Assembly: GCF_036567765.1 (NCBI RefSeq) | Contig: NZ_DATCTU010000081.1 | Coordinates: 62,001-126,000 of the forward strand | Reading direction: 5' to 3' | DNA: 64,000 bases | Source of the DNA: Pseudobacteroides sp. | Lineage (GTDB): Bacteria > Bacillota > Clostridia > Acetivibrionales > DSM-2933 | In this document: piece by piece, positions 1 through 9,296 of the stretch | Numbering within the stretch: position 1 is the first letter of the stretch | Layout: the number at the start of each line of letters is the position of its first letter | Translations under genes and position numbers: made by a program | Notes under the pieces: model-generated | The model's database searches: none | Told to the model about the DNA's origin: nothing | The model's input: the letters and a program-made list of their open reading frames with translations, nothing else

Positions 1-2509
1 TTTTATATGAAGAAACAGGTGTAGGTGTTACAACAACATTATCCACCTTAAACACTGCTGTTAAATTACAATTTTCTGAAGGTGTTATTGTTATGATTTC
101 AGACGATGCATCCAAACCGGTTACACCCTCCCAATGGTCAAACTTGTAACCACCCTGTGCTACTGCCTTGATTGTGACGGGAACACCCTTAAAATAGGTG
201 CCTGTCCACGCCTCAGGATTTGTAACTCCCGGTGTGTCGGATTTTATATCCAGGGAATTTATCCTTACATATCCCTGTTGTGCAGTGGAATTTAATTTGA
301 TTGATACTGTTCCTGTTACACCATTTGTGCCGAACTTACTTATAATATGCTGCCTTACATTTGCGGGCCTGCTTGATGCATATTCCTTTATAGCTTCTAC
401 ATTCTTAGTCCATGTTGCATCTGTAGGCCTTGTTGCTGTCATTTTAATGATATTCCAGCGATTGCTGTGCTCGGGCATCGCAGCTTCAATGGCTGATTTA
501 GCCTCATCAACTATTTGGTTTACTCTAACCGGATCAAAAGTTGTGTTTATGTGGTCTGCGAATCTATTAATAAATTCATTTCTAAATTCAGTATTTTGCA
601 ATAATGTCTTAAGGAGAAATACTGACCATGGATAATTGCTTCTCCCACCTTCAGAGAATTCTACAGTTGCATAATTTAATGTATTGTGGGTAACACTCTT
701 GTTGTATAACCCTAAACCAAAATCCATGTCTTTTACAAACCATCTCCACCTTCCATCTTGTCCGATAGGTGCTTCAGGGTGGTACTTTCCATCATCTGTT
801 TTGTATCGCCACATACTCACATTATTATTGGGCCAATCCGTATTTCCAAAGAATATTTCCGATATGTTGTAGTCAATAAAATTACTTACATCCATCTTTG
901 TCTTTATTTGTTCATATGTGGCCTTCTGGGTGATGGAATTTGATTTAAGGTAGTTGGTTATGTCTGTCATGAATGCAGTAGCATCATCTGGCGTACCTTC
1001 CTGTACATCAAGCTTTTCAACACTACCAGATACATAATCCAGTATAGCCACCTTATCCTTATCCAAATTGAAGTGGGATGCAAGATAATGCTTATCATAC
1101 CTTTCACGGATATTATATATCCCCCAATATTCCCCATTCAAGAACACAACTGATGGTCTGTACGCCATTGTTTCAACATCCAGGTGAGATACAATTTTAT
1201 GCATAATCTCATCTCTCATCATGGCACTAGACCAGTCGTTACCTGCATTCCTTAAGAGTATAGTCTTGAAGCTGTTGAGCTTCTTTCCGTTAGCTTCCTT
1301 TGTAAGGCCTGGAAATATATCATATTTAAAACTATCGGTATCCCCATAGCCTTCTGCATACATCCTGAAAGTCTTTTGTGGATATTTTCTTGACCAACCT
1401 CCATGAATCCTAACACCGCTGTCATGAGAGAAGCCCAATGTTCCGTCCTTTTCAAAAAACTCCATATGTATGGGACGTTCCCATTCCTGCCCTTCATTTA
1501 GAAAATTACCATTAACATAGATACCCTTTGAGTTATCAAATAAATTTGCCTTGTCAGTTACCAATGATATTACTGGCAGACTATACCTGGTTTTAATATT
1601 TGGATCAACAAAATATGAATGGGTTATAACCTTGCTCTTTTTACCATCAGATTTTACAACAGTTGCTTTTATGGTTGTACATTTAAAGACTTCTCCTACA
1701 GGTGCAATCCAAGGAGTATCTTTGTCACCGGATATATTTTGTATCATTGAAAGTACATTGGCTTCCCCAGCTCTGCTTTTTATATTGATGCTTGTTGTGT
1801 ATTCAAAGGTTCCTTCTGCACCCGGTACAGGATCTGACCCGTTTTTAGTATAGTAAATCTTTGAATTAGTTTCCGTAGTGGTTAAACTCAAATTGAAAGC
1901 CCCGGTATAAAACCCACCGTTTTGTGAAAATGCTGGCTCTTCAATAACTGCTACAGGTTCAACAAAAACATTGGCTGATTTAGGGGTTGCTTTTGCAGAA
2001 ACAACCATTTCCGCGACACCATCTGCCTTTCGTTGATATGATTGATCATCTGAAACACTTAAGGTCGTAACTAAGTCAACCACTGTTCCATCCGGCTTTT
2101 TTAAGGTAATTGTCTCACCTGTTGAACTGATCTTAAAATTCGTATGTAGTTGTCCATCTTTTGCTACTTTGTTCTTGTCCGAAGCCCATACTATCAGATA
2201 ACCATTTGCCGGAACAACCCCTTGAGGAAATGACCAAGATGCACCATCATCAGATATTGTATAGTTTGTTAGATCAATGGGCTCTGAGCTTTTGTTATAG
2301 ATCTCAATCCAGTCTGAATAGGCACCACCTTGGGCACCATATTTGGCATCGTCTGCATCACCATCCCTTATAGTAGCTGTGTTTGACGCCATAACTTCAT
2401 TAATAAATAGTGCCTGTCCTGAATCTGCAGAAGTTTCAAGACCAATGCCTGAAGTAACTGCTGTTGTTATAATTGCAGCAGTTAATGAAAGCGATAAACC
2501 TCTTTTCAT
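1..2509 (-). CDS. CotH kinase-family secreted protein with lamin-tail domain, C-terminus beyond window edge
   Basis: The start ATG at 2509 follows an AAAGGGGAG ribosome binding site, and the frame stays open to base 1, so the 3' end lies outside the window. A signal peptide is followed by a lamin-tail-like domain (about residues 34-150, begins ALFINEVMAS), a chitobiase-like Ig segment (about 175-265) and a CotH kinase-like domain (about 280-700). Kinase features are HGGWS with a lysine near residue 379, NGEYWGIYNIRE near 463, and a DMD metal motif at 594-596. The visible end has a GYKFDHWEG repeat of InlB/Listeria-Bacteroides type, then a linker TPTPVS. CotH proteins are Fam20-like protein kinases of spore coats, but this architecture with a signal peptide is typical of secreted clostridial CotH proteins. 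The Thr-Pro linker suggests a dockerin follows (inference). No partner gene is visible. Confidence 0.85.
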   Translation of the reverse strand, partial: MKRGLSLSLTAAIITTAVTSGIGLETSADSGQALFINEVMASNTATIRDGDADDAKYGAQGGAYSDWIEIYNKSSEPIDLTNYTISDDGASWSFPQGVVPANGYLIVWASDKNKVAKDGQLHTNFKISSTGETITLKKPDGTVVDLVTTLSVSDDQSYQRKADGVAEMVVSAKATPKSANVFVEPVAVIEEPAFSQNGGFYTGAFNLSLTTTETNSKIYYTKNGSDPVPGAEGTFEYTTSINIKSRAGEANVLSMIQNISGDKDTPWIAPVGEVFKCTTIKATVVKSDGKKSKVITHSYFVDPNIKTRYSLPVISLVTDKANLFDNSKGIYVNGNFLNEGQEWERPIHMEFFEKDGTLGFSHDSGVRIHGGWSRKYPQKTFRMYAEGYGDTDSFKYDIFPGLTKEANGKKLNSFKTILLRNAGNDWSSAMMRDEIMHKIVSHLDVETMAYRPSVVFLNGEYWGIYNIRERYDKHYLASHFNLDKDKVAILDYVSGSVEKLDVQEGTPDDATAFMTDITNYLKSNSITQKATYEQIKTKMDVSNFIDYNISEIFFGNTDWPNNNVSMWRYKTDDGKYHPEAPIGQDGRWRWFVKDMDFGLGLYNKSVTHNTLNYATVEFSEGGRSNYPWSVFLLKTLLQNTEFRNEFINRFADHINTTFDPVRVNQIVDEAKSAIEAAMPEHSNRWNIIKMTATRPTDATWTKNVEAIKEYASSRPANVRQHIISKFGTNGVTGTVSIKLNSTAQQGYVRINSLDIKSDTPGVTNPEAWTGTYFKGVPVTIKAVAQGGYKFDHWEGVTGLDASSEIITITPSENCNLTAVFKVDNVVVTPTPVSSYK

Positions 2510-2825
2510 ATAAACTCCCCTTTAAATAGTATTATTTATTGAAAGCACTATTTATTTTCAGGCGTTTTCTATATTATAATATACAATTATCTTATAATAC
2601 TTTAGGCTACCTTACAAAATATTTAATAGATTTAGTAAAATATTTACAGATAAATCGAGATGTAGTATAAATAGTGTAGAATAAGTGATCATAGGATATT
2701 CATTTATATTAACGTGCTTCCTCTAATATAATAATAAATTAAAAATCGACATATGAAAACATTTTTTTAGAAATTCATTATTTATTTTACTATTAAAGTG
2801 TTAATACACAATAATTTATAGAAAT
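2510..2825. other. AT-rich intergenic region between CotH-like gene and trpB2 terminator
   Basis: About 316 bases without a convincing gene. It should hold the promoter of the CotH-like gene (minus strand) near the TATAAT-like segments around 2560-2600, but no well-spaced -35 box was found. No RNA gene or repeat was recognised. Confidence 0.5.
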
Positions 2826-2876
2826 CCAAAAAGAGCCCTCTACAAAACTTATTATACAGCTTTGCAGCGGGCTCCT
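2826..2876 (-). terminator. Intrinsic terminator of trpB2
   Basis: Arms 2833-2846 and 2861-2874 pair over 12 of 14 positions, starting with a perfect GAGCCC/GGGCTC. On the minus strand the hairpin is followed by TTTTT. It lies just 3' of the trpB2 stop at 2897. Confidence 0.8.
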
Positions 2877-2896
2877 CTTATCTATGAATGAGTTTT

Positions 2897-4264
2897 TTAT
2901 TCCTGTACATTAGGCAGGTTTTTAATGCTTTCCTTTATCAAGTCATCAGAGTATTCAATGTCATCAATCTTACCGCTAAAATAGTTGTCATATGCAGTAA
3001 AATCAAAATACCCATGTCCGCTCAAGCAGAACAGAATAACCTTTTCCTTACCTTCTTCCTTTGCTTTTAATGCTTCATCTATTGCAGCCTTTATAGCATG
3101 TGAAGATTCCGGAGCAGGGACAATTCCTTCTGACCTGGCAAACAACACACCTGCATCAAATACAGCCTTTTGACCATATGCTACAGCTTCAATCAATCCA
3201 TCATGGTAAAGCTGACTGACTATCGGTGAATCACCATGATATCTTAATCCACCTGCGTGAATTCCTGAAGGTATGAAATCATGCCCTAATGTATACATCT
3301 TTGTAATTGGTGCAACCTTTGCCACATCTCCATAATCATATGCAAATACACCCTTAGTCAATGTAGGACATGCTGTCGGCTCAACAGCTACAGCCCTTAC
3401 ATTTTTTCCATTTAGCTTGTCCATCAGGAATGGGAAAGATATGCCGGCAAAATTACTTCCTCCTCCACAGCATGCAAATACCACATCAGGATATTCATCT
3501 ATGCTTTCTAACTGCTTCTTTGCTTCAAGTCCGATAACCGTCTGATGCAAACAAACATAATTGAGCACGCTTCCTAACGTGTAGTTTGTATCATTATGGG
3601 TAGCCGCATCTTCAACCGCTTCACTTATGGCTATTCCAAGGCTTCCTGAACAGTCAGGATCCTTTTCCAAGATGCCCCTGCCACTGTTAGTAGCATTACT
3701 AGGACTAGCTATTACATCTGCCCCGAAGGTTTTCATAAATGATCTTCTGTAAGGCTTTTGCATATAGCTTACCTTAACCATATACACTGAGCACTCTAGG
3801 TCGAAATAGTTGGACGCAAGACTGATTGCACTACCCCATTGACCTGCCCCTGTCTCTGTAGCCAAACGCTTGATTCCTGCGGCTTTATTGTAATACGCCT
3901 GAGGAAGTGCAGTATTTAGCTTATGGCTGCCAGTTGCATTAGTTCCCTCATACTTATAATAAATCCTTGCCGGTGTGTCCAATTTCTTCTCAAGCTCTCT
4001 AGCCCTGTATAGTGGTGCTGGTCTCCACTGCTTGTACATGTTCCGGACTTCATCAGGTATATCAATCCATCTGTCAGTGGAAAACTCCTGATTTATAAGC
4101 TCCATTGGAAAAATCGGAAGCAAGTCATCCGGCTGTGCAATTTTCCCTGTCATAGGGTTAAAAAGAGGACTTGGCTTATTTTTCATATCAGCTATAATAT
4201 TATACCACTGCCTGGGAATTTCGCTTTCATCAAGTAGAATTTTTGTCACATTATCTCTCTTCAT
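2897..4264 (-). CDS. trpB: TrpB2-type PLP enzyme (tryptophan synthase beta-like)
   Basis: A 455-residue fold-type II PLP enzyme of the long TrpB2 class, as opposed to the about 400-residue TrpB1 class that pairs with TrpA. Residue K115 in GSHKLNTA is the Schiff-base lysine, E137 in [11 protein letters not shown] matches the catalytic glutamate, and CCGGGSNF is the phosphate-binding loop. TrpB2 enzymes convert indole plus serine (or phosphoserine) to tryptophan, often as stand-alone salvage enzymes. No trpA or other trp gene is nearby. The start is supported by AAGGAGAG at about 4272-4279. It has its own promoter (4354-4382) and terminator, so it is probably monocistronic although downstream of pabAB on the same strand. 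The family is clear; the physiological substrate is inferred. Confidence 0.92.
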   Translation of the reverse strand: MKRDNVTKILLDESEIPRQWYNIIADMKNKPSPLFNPMTGKIAQPDDLLPIFPMELINQEFSTDRWIDIPDEVRNMYKQWRPAPLYRARELEKKLDTPARIYYKYEGTNATGSHKLNTALPQAYYNKAAGIKRLATETGAGQWGSAISLASNYFDLECSVYMVKVSYMQKPYRRSFMKTFGADVIASPSNATNSGRGILEKDPDCSGSLGIAISEAVEDAATHNDTNYTLGSVLNYVCLHQTVIGLEAKKQLESIDEYPDVVFACCGGGSNFAGISFPFLMDKLNGKNVRAVAVEPTACPTLTKGVFAYDYGDVAKVAPITKMYTLGHDFIPSGIHAGGLRYHGDSPIVSQLYHDGLIEAVAYGQKAVFDAGVLFARSEGIVPAPESSHAIKAAIDEALKAKEEGKEKVILFCLSGHGYFDFTAYDNYFSGKIDDIEYSDDLIKESIKNLPNVQE

Positions 4265-4353
4265 CTACTTATCTCTCCTTATTTTTATTTATTTCTAGGA
4301 AACCATGGTGTATACTACGCCATATCTTATTTATTGGCCCGAAACTTAATGAT

Positions 4354-4382
4354 ATTATATACAAATTATGTGCCTAATTCAA
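4354..4382 (-). promoter_or_regulatory. SigmaA-type promoter of trpB2
   Basis: On the minus strand TTGAAT (4382-4377), a 17-base spacer, then a perfect TATAAT (4359-4354). It is about 90 bases upstream of the trpB2 start. No trp attenuator or T-box was recognised in the leader. Confidence 0.7.
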
Positions 4383-4412
4383 TGAATTTTTCACATCCCT
4401 CATCTAAAACCC

Positions 4413-5798
4413 CTAAATAAATACATCAAAAAATGATTTTCCTTTATGAAGTGTTTCAGCAAATTCATCCTCAGGTATAGAATCGAAAACAATCCCTCCT
4501 CCAACACTGAATGCTATTCTATTGTTGAAAACCGTAGCAGTCCTTATAGCAACGGAAAAATCCATTGTATCATGAAAGCTTATATATCCGATTGATCCGG
4601 TATAAACATGCCTTTTATATTTTTCCAATTCTCCTATAATTTCCATAGACCTGATTTTTGGGCAGCCTGTAATTGATCCTCCTGGAAATGTGGCTTTGAT
4701 CAAATCAATAGAGTTTACATTGTCTTCCAGATCACCGGTAATCACTGAAACCATGTGATATACGTTTTTATAAGCCTCAACCCTTTTATGCTCTTTAACC
4801 CTCACTGAATTTGCCCCGCATACCCTACCTATATCATTTCTCATAAGGTCAACAATCATAGATAATTCTGCATCATCTTTTTCACTTGAGATAAGGTCAG
4901 CCCTTAACCCCTCATCCTCATAAGGGTCTTGGGATCTTCTTCGTGTTCCCTTGATTGGCCTGGATTCTACGTATCTGCCTTTTTGCTTTATAAATCTCTC
5001 TGGAGAAGTAGATATTATAAAGTGACTCTCCGCATTGATAAATGCAAAAAATGGTGCAGGATTTTTGTAATACAGCTTTGAAAACAACTGATATGGACAT
5101 CCGGTAAAGTCAGATTCAAACCTTTGGGATAAATTAGCCTGATATATATCTCCCGATAATATATAGTCTTTTATTCTTTCAACAGCCTTTATATATTCAT
5201 CCTTCTTAAAACTTGATTTAAACCCTGTTCCATTACTTAAACTTATGCTCTCTTTATTTTCACTCAGCCCGTCAATAAAGGCCTTTATATTTAAAACCTG
5301 TTCATTCTGCACCATATCTTCCAAAACAGGTATGTATAGTACAGTTTCGCTAGTTATTTTATCATGTACGATAACAATGGACGGAAGTATGAAATACATT
5401 TGGGGTAAGTTCCATTTATCAAAACCGGTCTTTGGCAAAACTTCAATAAAGTCCTTTATATCATAGGAGAGATATCCAAAAAGCCCCGCAGCAACTGGAA
5501 TATCCTCATCAAATGGCACTCTGAAAAATTCAATCAGGTCATTTAAAAAATCCAGCGGATATGATTCAAATTCTCGAATTAATGTATTCTCTATTAATTT
5601 TATGTTACTTCCATAGCTCCATACTTCAAAAATAGGCTTTGCGGCTATTATATGATATCTGGAGGAATCCAGATCGCCTCCGCTCAGTAAAATCACCGTA
5701 CCTGGAACCTTGGAAAACTTACCGGCAAAATCAGTTATATCACCTTCAATATTAAATTTTTCTTTGTATATACTTTTAATCCTTTTTAATTTTTCCAT
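4413..5798 (-). CDS. pabB: Aminodeoxychorismate synthase component I
   Basis: A 461-residue chorismate-binding enzyme of the PabB/TrpE family. The motif is RPIKGT: PabB uses the lysine of PIKGT to form a covalent intermediate, whereas anthranilate synthases have PIAGT. This favours 4-amino-4-deoxychorismate synthesis for folate over tryptophan synthesis. Other family signatures are SPERF, MIVDLMRND, FPGGSITGCPK and the C-terminal VGGGIV. The N-terminal segment near LDSSRYH replaces the LLES-type tryptophan-feedback site of TrpE. The start is preceded by AAAGGT. It lies 37 bases after pabA in the same operon, the amidotransferase supplying ammonia. No pabC lyase gene is adjacent. Confidence 0.9.
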   Translation of the reverse strand: MEKLKRIKSIYKEKFNIEGDITDFAGKFSKVPGTVILLSGGDLDSSRYHIIAAKPIFEVWSYGSNIKLIENTLIREFESYPLDFLNDLIEFFRVPFDEDIPVAAGLFGYLSYDIKDFIEVLPKTGFDKWNLPQMYFILPSIVIVHDKITSETVLYIPVLEDMVQNEQVLNIKAFIDGLSENKESISLSNGTGFKSSFKKDEYIKAVERIKDYILSGDIYQANLSQRFESDFTGCPYQLFSKLYYKNPAPFFAFINAESHFIISTSPERFIKQKGRYVESRPIKGTRRRSQDPYEDEGLRADLISSEKDDAELSMIVDLMRNDIGRVCGANSVRVKEHKRVEAYKNVYHMVSVITGDLEDNVNSIDLIKATFPGGSITGCPKIRSMEIIGELEKYKRHVYTGSIGYISFHDTMDFSVAIRTATVFNNRIAFSVGGGIVFDSIPEDEFAETLHKGKSFFDVFI

Positions 5799-5835
5799 GA
5801 TTACCTTTATCTATAAAAATTAACTATCCTGCCCT

Positions 5836-6414
5836 TTATATTTGCACCTTCAGAAAATTTTCTATGAGTCCCACTCCATTCTCCGTCATAAAGCTTTCAG
5901 GATGAAACTGCACACCTGTTAATGGATGGCTTTCATGCATTATTCCCATTATCACACTATCATCCTCGGAATACGCCAATGTTTTAAGATCATATCCATT
6001 TGATGGAGGTCTTACCATTAGTGAGTGATATCGTGCTACTTTAAATGGAGTAGGAATTCCCTTAAATATACCCTGATTATTGTGTATTATGTTATACGCC
6101 TTGCCGTGCACCGGTTTTGGAGCCCTGACCGTCTCTCCTCCAAAGGCTTCGTTGATGCACTGCATGCCTAAGCATACACCTAATATAGGTACTTTTTTAT
6201 AAAACTCCCGAACTAATTGTGTGGATATTCCTGCACTCTTCGGATCTTTAGGTCCTGGACTAATGAGTATGTACTGTGGATTAATTTCACAAACCTGCTC
6301 CAATGCAATTTTATCGCTTCTATATACCATAATCTGAAGCTCATAGCTTTTAAACATTTGAACCAAATTATATGTAAAAGAGTCATAATTGTCTATTACA
6401 AGCAATCTACGCAT
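5836..6414 (-). CDS. pabA: Aminodeoxychorismate synthase glutamine amidotransferase
   Basis: A 192-residue class I (triad) glutamine amidotransferase, full length for PabA/TrpG. C81 in GVCLGMQ, H171 and E173 in FHPES form the triad; ISPGPKDP is the oxyanion region. It produces ammonia from glutamine for the neighbouring chorismate enzyme. PabA and TrpG subunits are indistinguishable by motifs alone and are often shared, so the assignment rests on the PIKGT motif of the partner pabB. It is the first gene of the pabA-pabB operon, with a promoter at 6451-6479. Confidence 0.88.
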   Translation of the reverse strand: MRRLLVIDNYDSFTYNLVQMFKSYELQIMVYRSDKIALEQVCEINPQYILISPGPKDPKSAGISTQLVREFYKKVPILGVCLGMQCINEAFGGETVRAPKPVHGKAYNIIHNNQGIFKGIPTPFKVARYHSLMVRPPSNGYDLKTLAYSEDDSVIMGIMHESHPLTGVQFHPESFMTENGVGLIENFLKVQI

Positions 6415-6450
6415 ACAAATTTATTTTCCTGCCAATAAAATATTTATATT

Positions 6451-6479
6451 ATGTTATCATAAATAATAAATATTATCAA
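6451..6479 (-). promoter_or_regulatory. SigmaA-type promoter of pabA-pabB
   Basis: On the minus strand TTGATA (6479-6474), a 17-base spacer, then TAACAT (6456-6451), 37 bases from the pabA start codon. Confidence 0.65.
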
Positions 6480-6570
6480 AGCAACTTATCGATTATCAGA
6501 ATTTTCTCTGTAAAAAAGGCTTACAGTTGCACAAAAAACCATGATGAAAGCTGAAACTTCTGTACATATA

Positions 6571-6615
6571 AAAACCTCATTACCCGATTATATTAACAGT
6601 GGGTAATGAGGTTTT
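6571..6615 (-). terminator. Intrinsic terminator after nspC
   Basis: A perfect 15-base inverted repeat (6571-6585 and 6601-6615) with AACCTCATTACCC arms and a 15-base loop. On the minus strand it ends in a T-rich arm and sits 40 bases after the nspC stop. It would also work on the plus strand. Confidence 0.85.
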
Positions 6616-6654
6616 TTATTTATACTATTTATAATATTGATTGACCAAAATAAT

Positions 6655-7797
6655 TTATGACAAACGGCCCTCAAAATCTTCATATCCAAACTTCTTAACT
6701 ATTTTAATGCCCTCTTTTTCACTGTAAAGTGCTATTGAAGGCAGGTTAACACCATTAAAAGTGTTGTTTTTAACCATTGTATAATGTGCCATATCGCAAA
6801 ACACAAGCCTGTCACCGGGCTCTAAAGGCTTTTTGAAGGAATAATCCCCTATAATATCCCCGGCAAGACAGGTGAGCCCGCCAAGTCTGTAGGTATGAGG
6901 GTACTCCTCCGGTTTGCCTGCACCTATAATATTAGGCCTGTATGGCATTTCAATAACGTCCGGCATATGACACGCAGCAGATGTATCCAAAATTGCTATA
7001 TTCATACCGTTATTGACTATATCAAGAACCTTGGCCACAAGGTATCCGGTGTTTAATGCAATAGCCTCCCCTGGTTCCAAGTAAACATCCACACCATACT
7101 TGTCCCTAAAAAACATAATTGACTTAACAAGGGTTTCGATATCATAGTCCGGCCTTGTAATATGGTGGCCTCCACCTAAGTTTATCCACTTCATTTTTTT
7201 GATATACTCACCGAACTTCTCATCAACTACCTTTATGGTACGCTCCAATGTATCTGAGTTCTGCTCGCACATGGTATGAAAGTGCAGCCCGTCAATACCG
7301 TCAAGTTCGTCGGGCTTGAAATTGGACAAGGTTACTCCAAGCCTTGAATACTTGTAGCATGGATTATAAATAGGCGTTTCTATTTCAGAGTATTCAGGGT
7401 TTACGCGAATACCGCACTCAATTTTCTTACTTGCACCCTTTACTTTATCCTTAAACCTTCTCCATTGATCAAATGAATTAAAAACTATGTGGTCACAATA
7501 CTTTATGATGTCGTCAAATTCTTCATCAATATAGGCAGGAGCATAAATGTGCACTTCTTTTCCCATTCTTTCATAGCCCAGCCTTGCTTCAAACAATGAG
7601 CTTGAAGTAATTCCCTTAAGGTATTTGCCCACCAAAGGAAATACAGAAAACATGGAAAAACCTTTTAAAGCAAGCAAAATACTGCAGCCTGTACGTTCCT
7701 GAACTTTATTTAATGTTTCAAGGTTTTTTATTAAAAGTCTTTCATCAACTATATAACAAGGCGTCGGAAGTGCCTTAATATCTATATCTATATTCAT
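6655..7797 (-). CDS. nspC: Carboxynorspermidine/carboxyspermidine decarboxylase
   Basis: A 380-residue alanine-racemase-fold PLP decarboxylase, the usual NspC length. The lysine in LALKGFSMF is the expected PLP anchor near the N-terminus; later signatures are HFHTMCEQNSD, NLGGGHH and LEPGEA, and AACHMPDV near the C-terminus. It decarboxylates carboxynorspermidine or carboxyspermidine to norspermidine or spermidine, the last step of the aspartate-semialdehyde-dependent polyamine route. The start is supported by GAGG that overlaps the stop region of the upstream dehydrogenase, 9 bases away, so the two are translationally close and co-transcribed. Which polyamine is made cannot be read from the sequence. 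Confidence 0.92.
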   Translation of the reverse strand: MNIDIDIKALPTPCYIVDERLLIKNLETLNKVQERTGCSILLALKGFSMFSVFPLVGKYLKGITSSSLFEARLGYERMGKEVHIYAPAYIDEEFDDIIKYCDHIVFNSFDQWRRFKDKVKGASKKIECGIRVNPEYSEIETPIYNPCYKYSRLGVTLSNFKPDELDGIDGLHFHTMCEQNSDTLERTIKVVDEKFGEYIKKMKWINLGGGHHITRPDYDIETLVKSIMFFRDKYGVDVYLEPGEAIALNTGYLVAKVLDIVNNGMNIAILDTSAACHMPDVIEMPYRPNIIGAGKPEEYPHTYRLGGLTCLAGDIIGDYSFKKPLEPGDRLVFCDMAHYTMVKNNTFNGVNLPSIALYSEKEGIKIVKKFGYEDFEGRLS

Positions 7798-7806
7798 ATA
7801 TCATCC

Positions 7807-9006
7807 TCAATCCAGTAGTGTAGGTGAAAAATCTTCCTTCCATGGCAACCCGCATTTATTGAGCTCATCCATAAAAGGATCAGGATCAAACTCTTCAACA
7901 TTGTAAACACCAGGCTTTTTCCAAATGCCTTGCATCATCAATTTGGCACCTATCATGGCAGGTACTCCGGTTGTATATGATATTGCCTGTGATCCTACCT
8001 CATTGTAACACTCCTGATGGTCACAAACATTGTACACGTAGTATGTTCTTGGTTTGCCGTCTTTTGTACCTTGGATAATACATCCTATATTTGTCTTTCC
8101 TTTTGTCCTTGGTCCAAGGGACCCCGGATCTGGAAGAACCGCCTTTAAAAACTGCAATGGAATAATTTCTTTGCCTTCATAATTTATCGGTTCAATAGAT
8201 GTCATTCCCACATTTTGAAGAACTGTTAAGTGGTTTATATAATTGTCTGAAAAAGTCATCCAGAATCTAATTCTTTTTACACCCTTAATATTGACAGCCA
8301 ATGATTCCAGTTCTTCATGATACAAGAGGTATATATTTTTAGGCCCTATTTCCGGAAGATCGTATACGTGCTTATACTCTAGGGGCTCTGTTTCTTTCCA
8401 CTCTCCGTTTTCATAGAATCTTCCCTTTGCCGTTATCTCACGTATGTTTATTTCTGGATTAAAGTTGGTAGCAAATGGATAACCGTGGTCGCCTGCATTA
8501 GCATCAACTATATCTATATAATCTATCTGATCAAAATAATGCTTTTGGGCATATGCACAGAAAACACCTGTAACACCTGGATCAAAACCACTTCCCAAAA
8601 GGGCCATAATGCCTGCTTCCTTAAACTTTTCCCTGTATGCCCACTGCCATTTATATTCAAACTTCGGCGTATCGGGTGGTTCGTAGTTAGCTGTATCTAA
8701 ATAATGAACGCCTGTTGCAAGACAAGCATCCATGATTGCCAAATCCTGATATGGCAAAGCTACATTTATAACAATATCAGGGTTAAAACTCTTAATGAGA
8801 TCAATAACCTTACTCGAATCGTCTGCATTTACCCTGGCCGTATGAATTTTGGTTTTGCTTCCTGCCAATTTATTTTTTATTGCTTCGCATTTTTCAATTG
8901 TTCTGCTTGCCAAGCAAATTTCTTCAAAAACCTCCGGGTGTTGACAGCATTTGTGTACTACAACGTTGGAAACCCCTCCAGCACCGATAATTAAAGCTTT
9001 TCCCAT
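7807..9006 (-). CDS. Carboxynorspermidine (carboxyspermidine) dehydrogenase, saccharopine dehydrogenase family
   Basis: A 399-residue NADPH-dependent enzyme with an N-terminal Rossmann motif GAGGVSN and the saccharopine dehydrogenase fold (GSGFDPGVTGVF, LGPRTKGKTNIG). It condenses a diamine with aspartate semialdehyde and reduces the imine, giving the carboxy-polyamine used by the adjacent NspC. The start at 9006 is chosen because GGAGGG lies 6 to 7 bases upstream and because a longer in-frame start at 9063 would fall inside the promoter at 9043-9071. It is the first gene of the polyamine operon. The pairing with nspC separates it from lysine-pathway saccharopine dehydrogenases. Confidence 0.9.
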   Translation of the reverse strand: MGKALIIGAGGVSNVVVHKCCQHPEVFEEICLASRTIEKCEAIKNKLAGSKTKIHTARVNADDSSKVIDLIKSFNPDIVINVALPYQDLAIMDACLATGVHYLDTANYEPPDTPKFEYKWQWAYREKFKEAGIMALLGSGFDPGVTGVFCAYAQKHYFDQIDYIDIVDANAGDHGYPFATNFNPEINIREITAKGRFYENGEWKETEPLEYKHVYDLPEIGPKNIYLLYHEELESLAVNIKGVKRIRFWMTFSDNYINHLTVLQNVGMTSIEPINYEGKEIIPLQFLKAVLPDPGSLGPRTKGKTNIGCIIQGTKDGKPRTYYVYNVCDHQECYNEVGSQAISYTTGVPAMIGAKLMMQGIWKKPGVYNVEEFDPDPFMDELNKCGLPWKEDFSPTLLD

Positions 9007-9042
9007 TATAAGCCCTCCAACTTCAATTAAATTAATAGAATG

Positions 9043-9071
9043 ATTATACATAAAAACTTTCAAGTAATCAA
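9043..9071 (-). promoter_or_regulatory. SigmaA-type promoter of the polyamine operon
   Basis: On the minus strand TTGATT (9071-9066), a 17-base spacer and a perfect TATAAT (9048-9043). Confidence 0.7.
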
Positions 9072-9210
9072 GAAAAATGACAAAAAATCACCTTTAGTAT
9101 TACCATAAACATTGCTTGTCAATCATCAATTTCTAAAATCCCGGCTTTGATGCATATTAGATTGCTGATTTGTAAAAGATTAATCAATTTTTTATTGAGT
9201 AACACTTTCT

Positions 9211-9238
9211 TTGAAATCTCATATTAATAGTATATAAA
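9211..9238 (+). promoter_or_regulatory. Possible promoter of the 9297 gene and tgl
   Basis: TTGAAA (9211-9216), a 16-base spacer and TATAAA (9233-9238). A mother-cell sigma promoter would be expected for tgl, but no clear sigmaE or sigmaK box was recognised. Confidence 0.45.
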
Positions 9239-9296
9239 AACTAATAATGATATTATCTAGAATCTAGAAACTTGTAAAAGGGGATGAAGTTAGGTC

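Noticed and set aside
4413..6414. Anthranilate synthase (trpE/trpG) call for the chorismate enzymes
   Set aside because: The active-site motif is PIKGT (PabB), not PIAGT, and no trp pathway operon surrounds it except the TrpB2.
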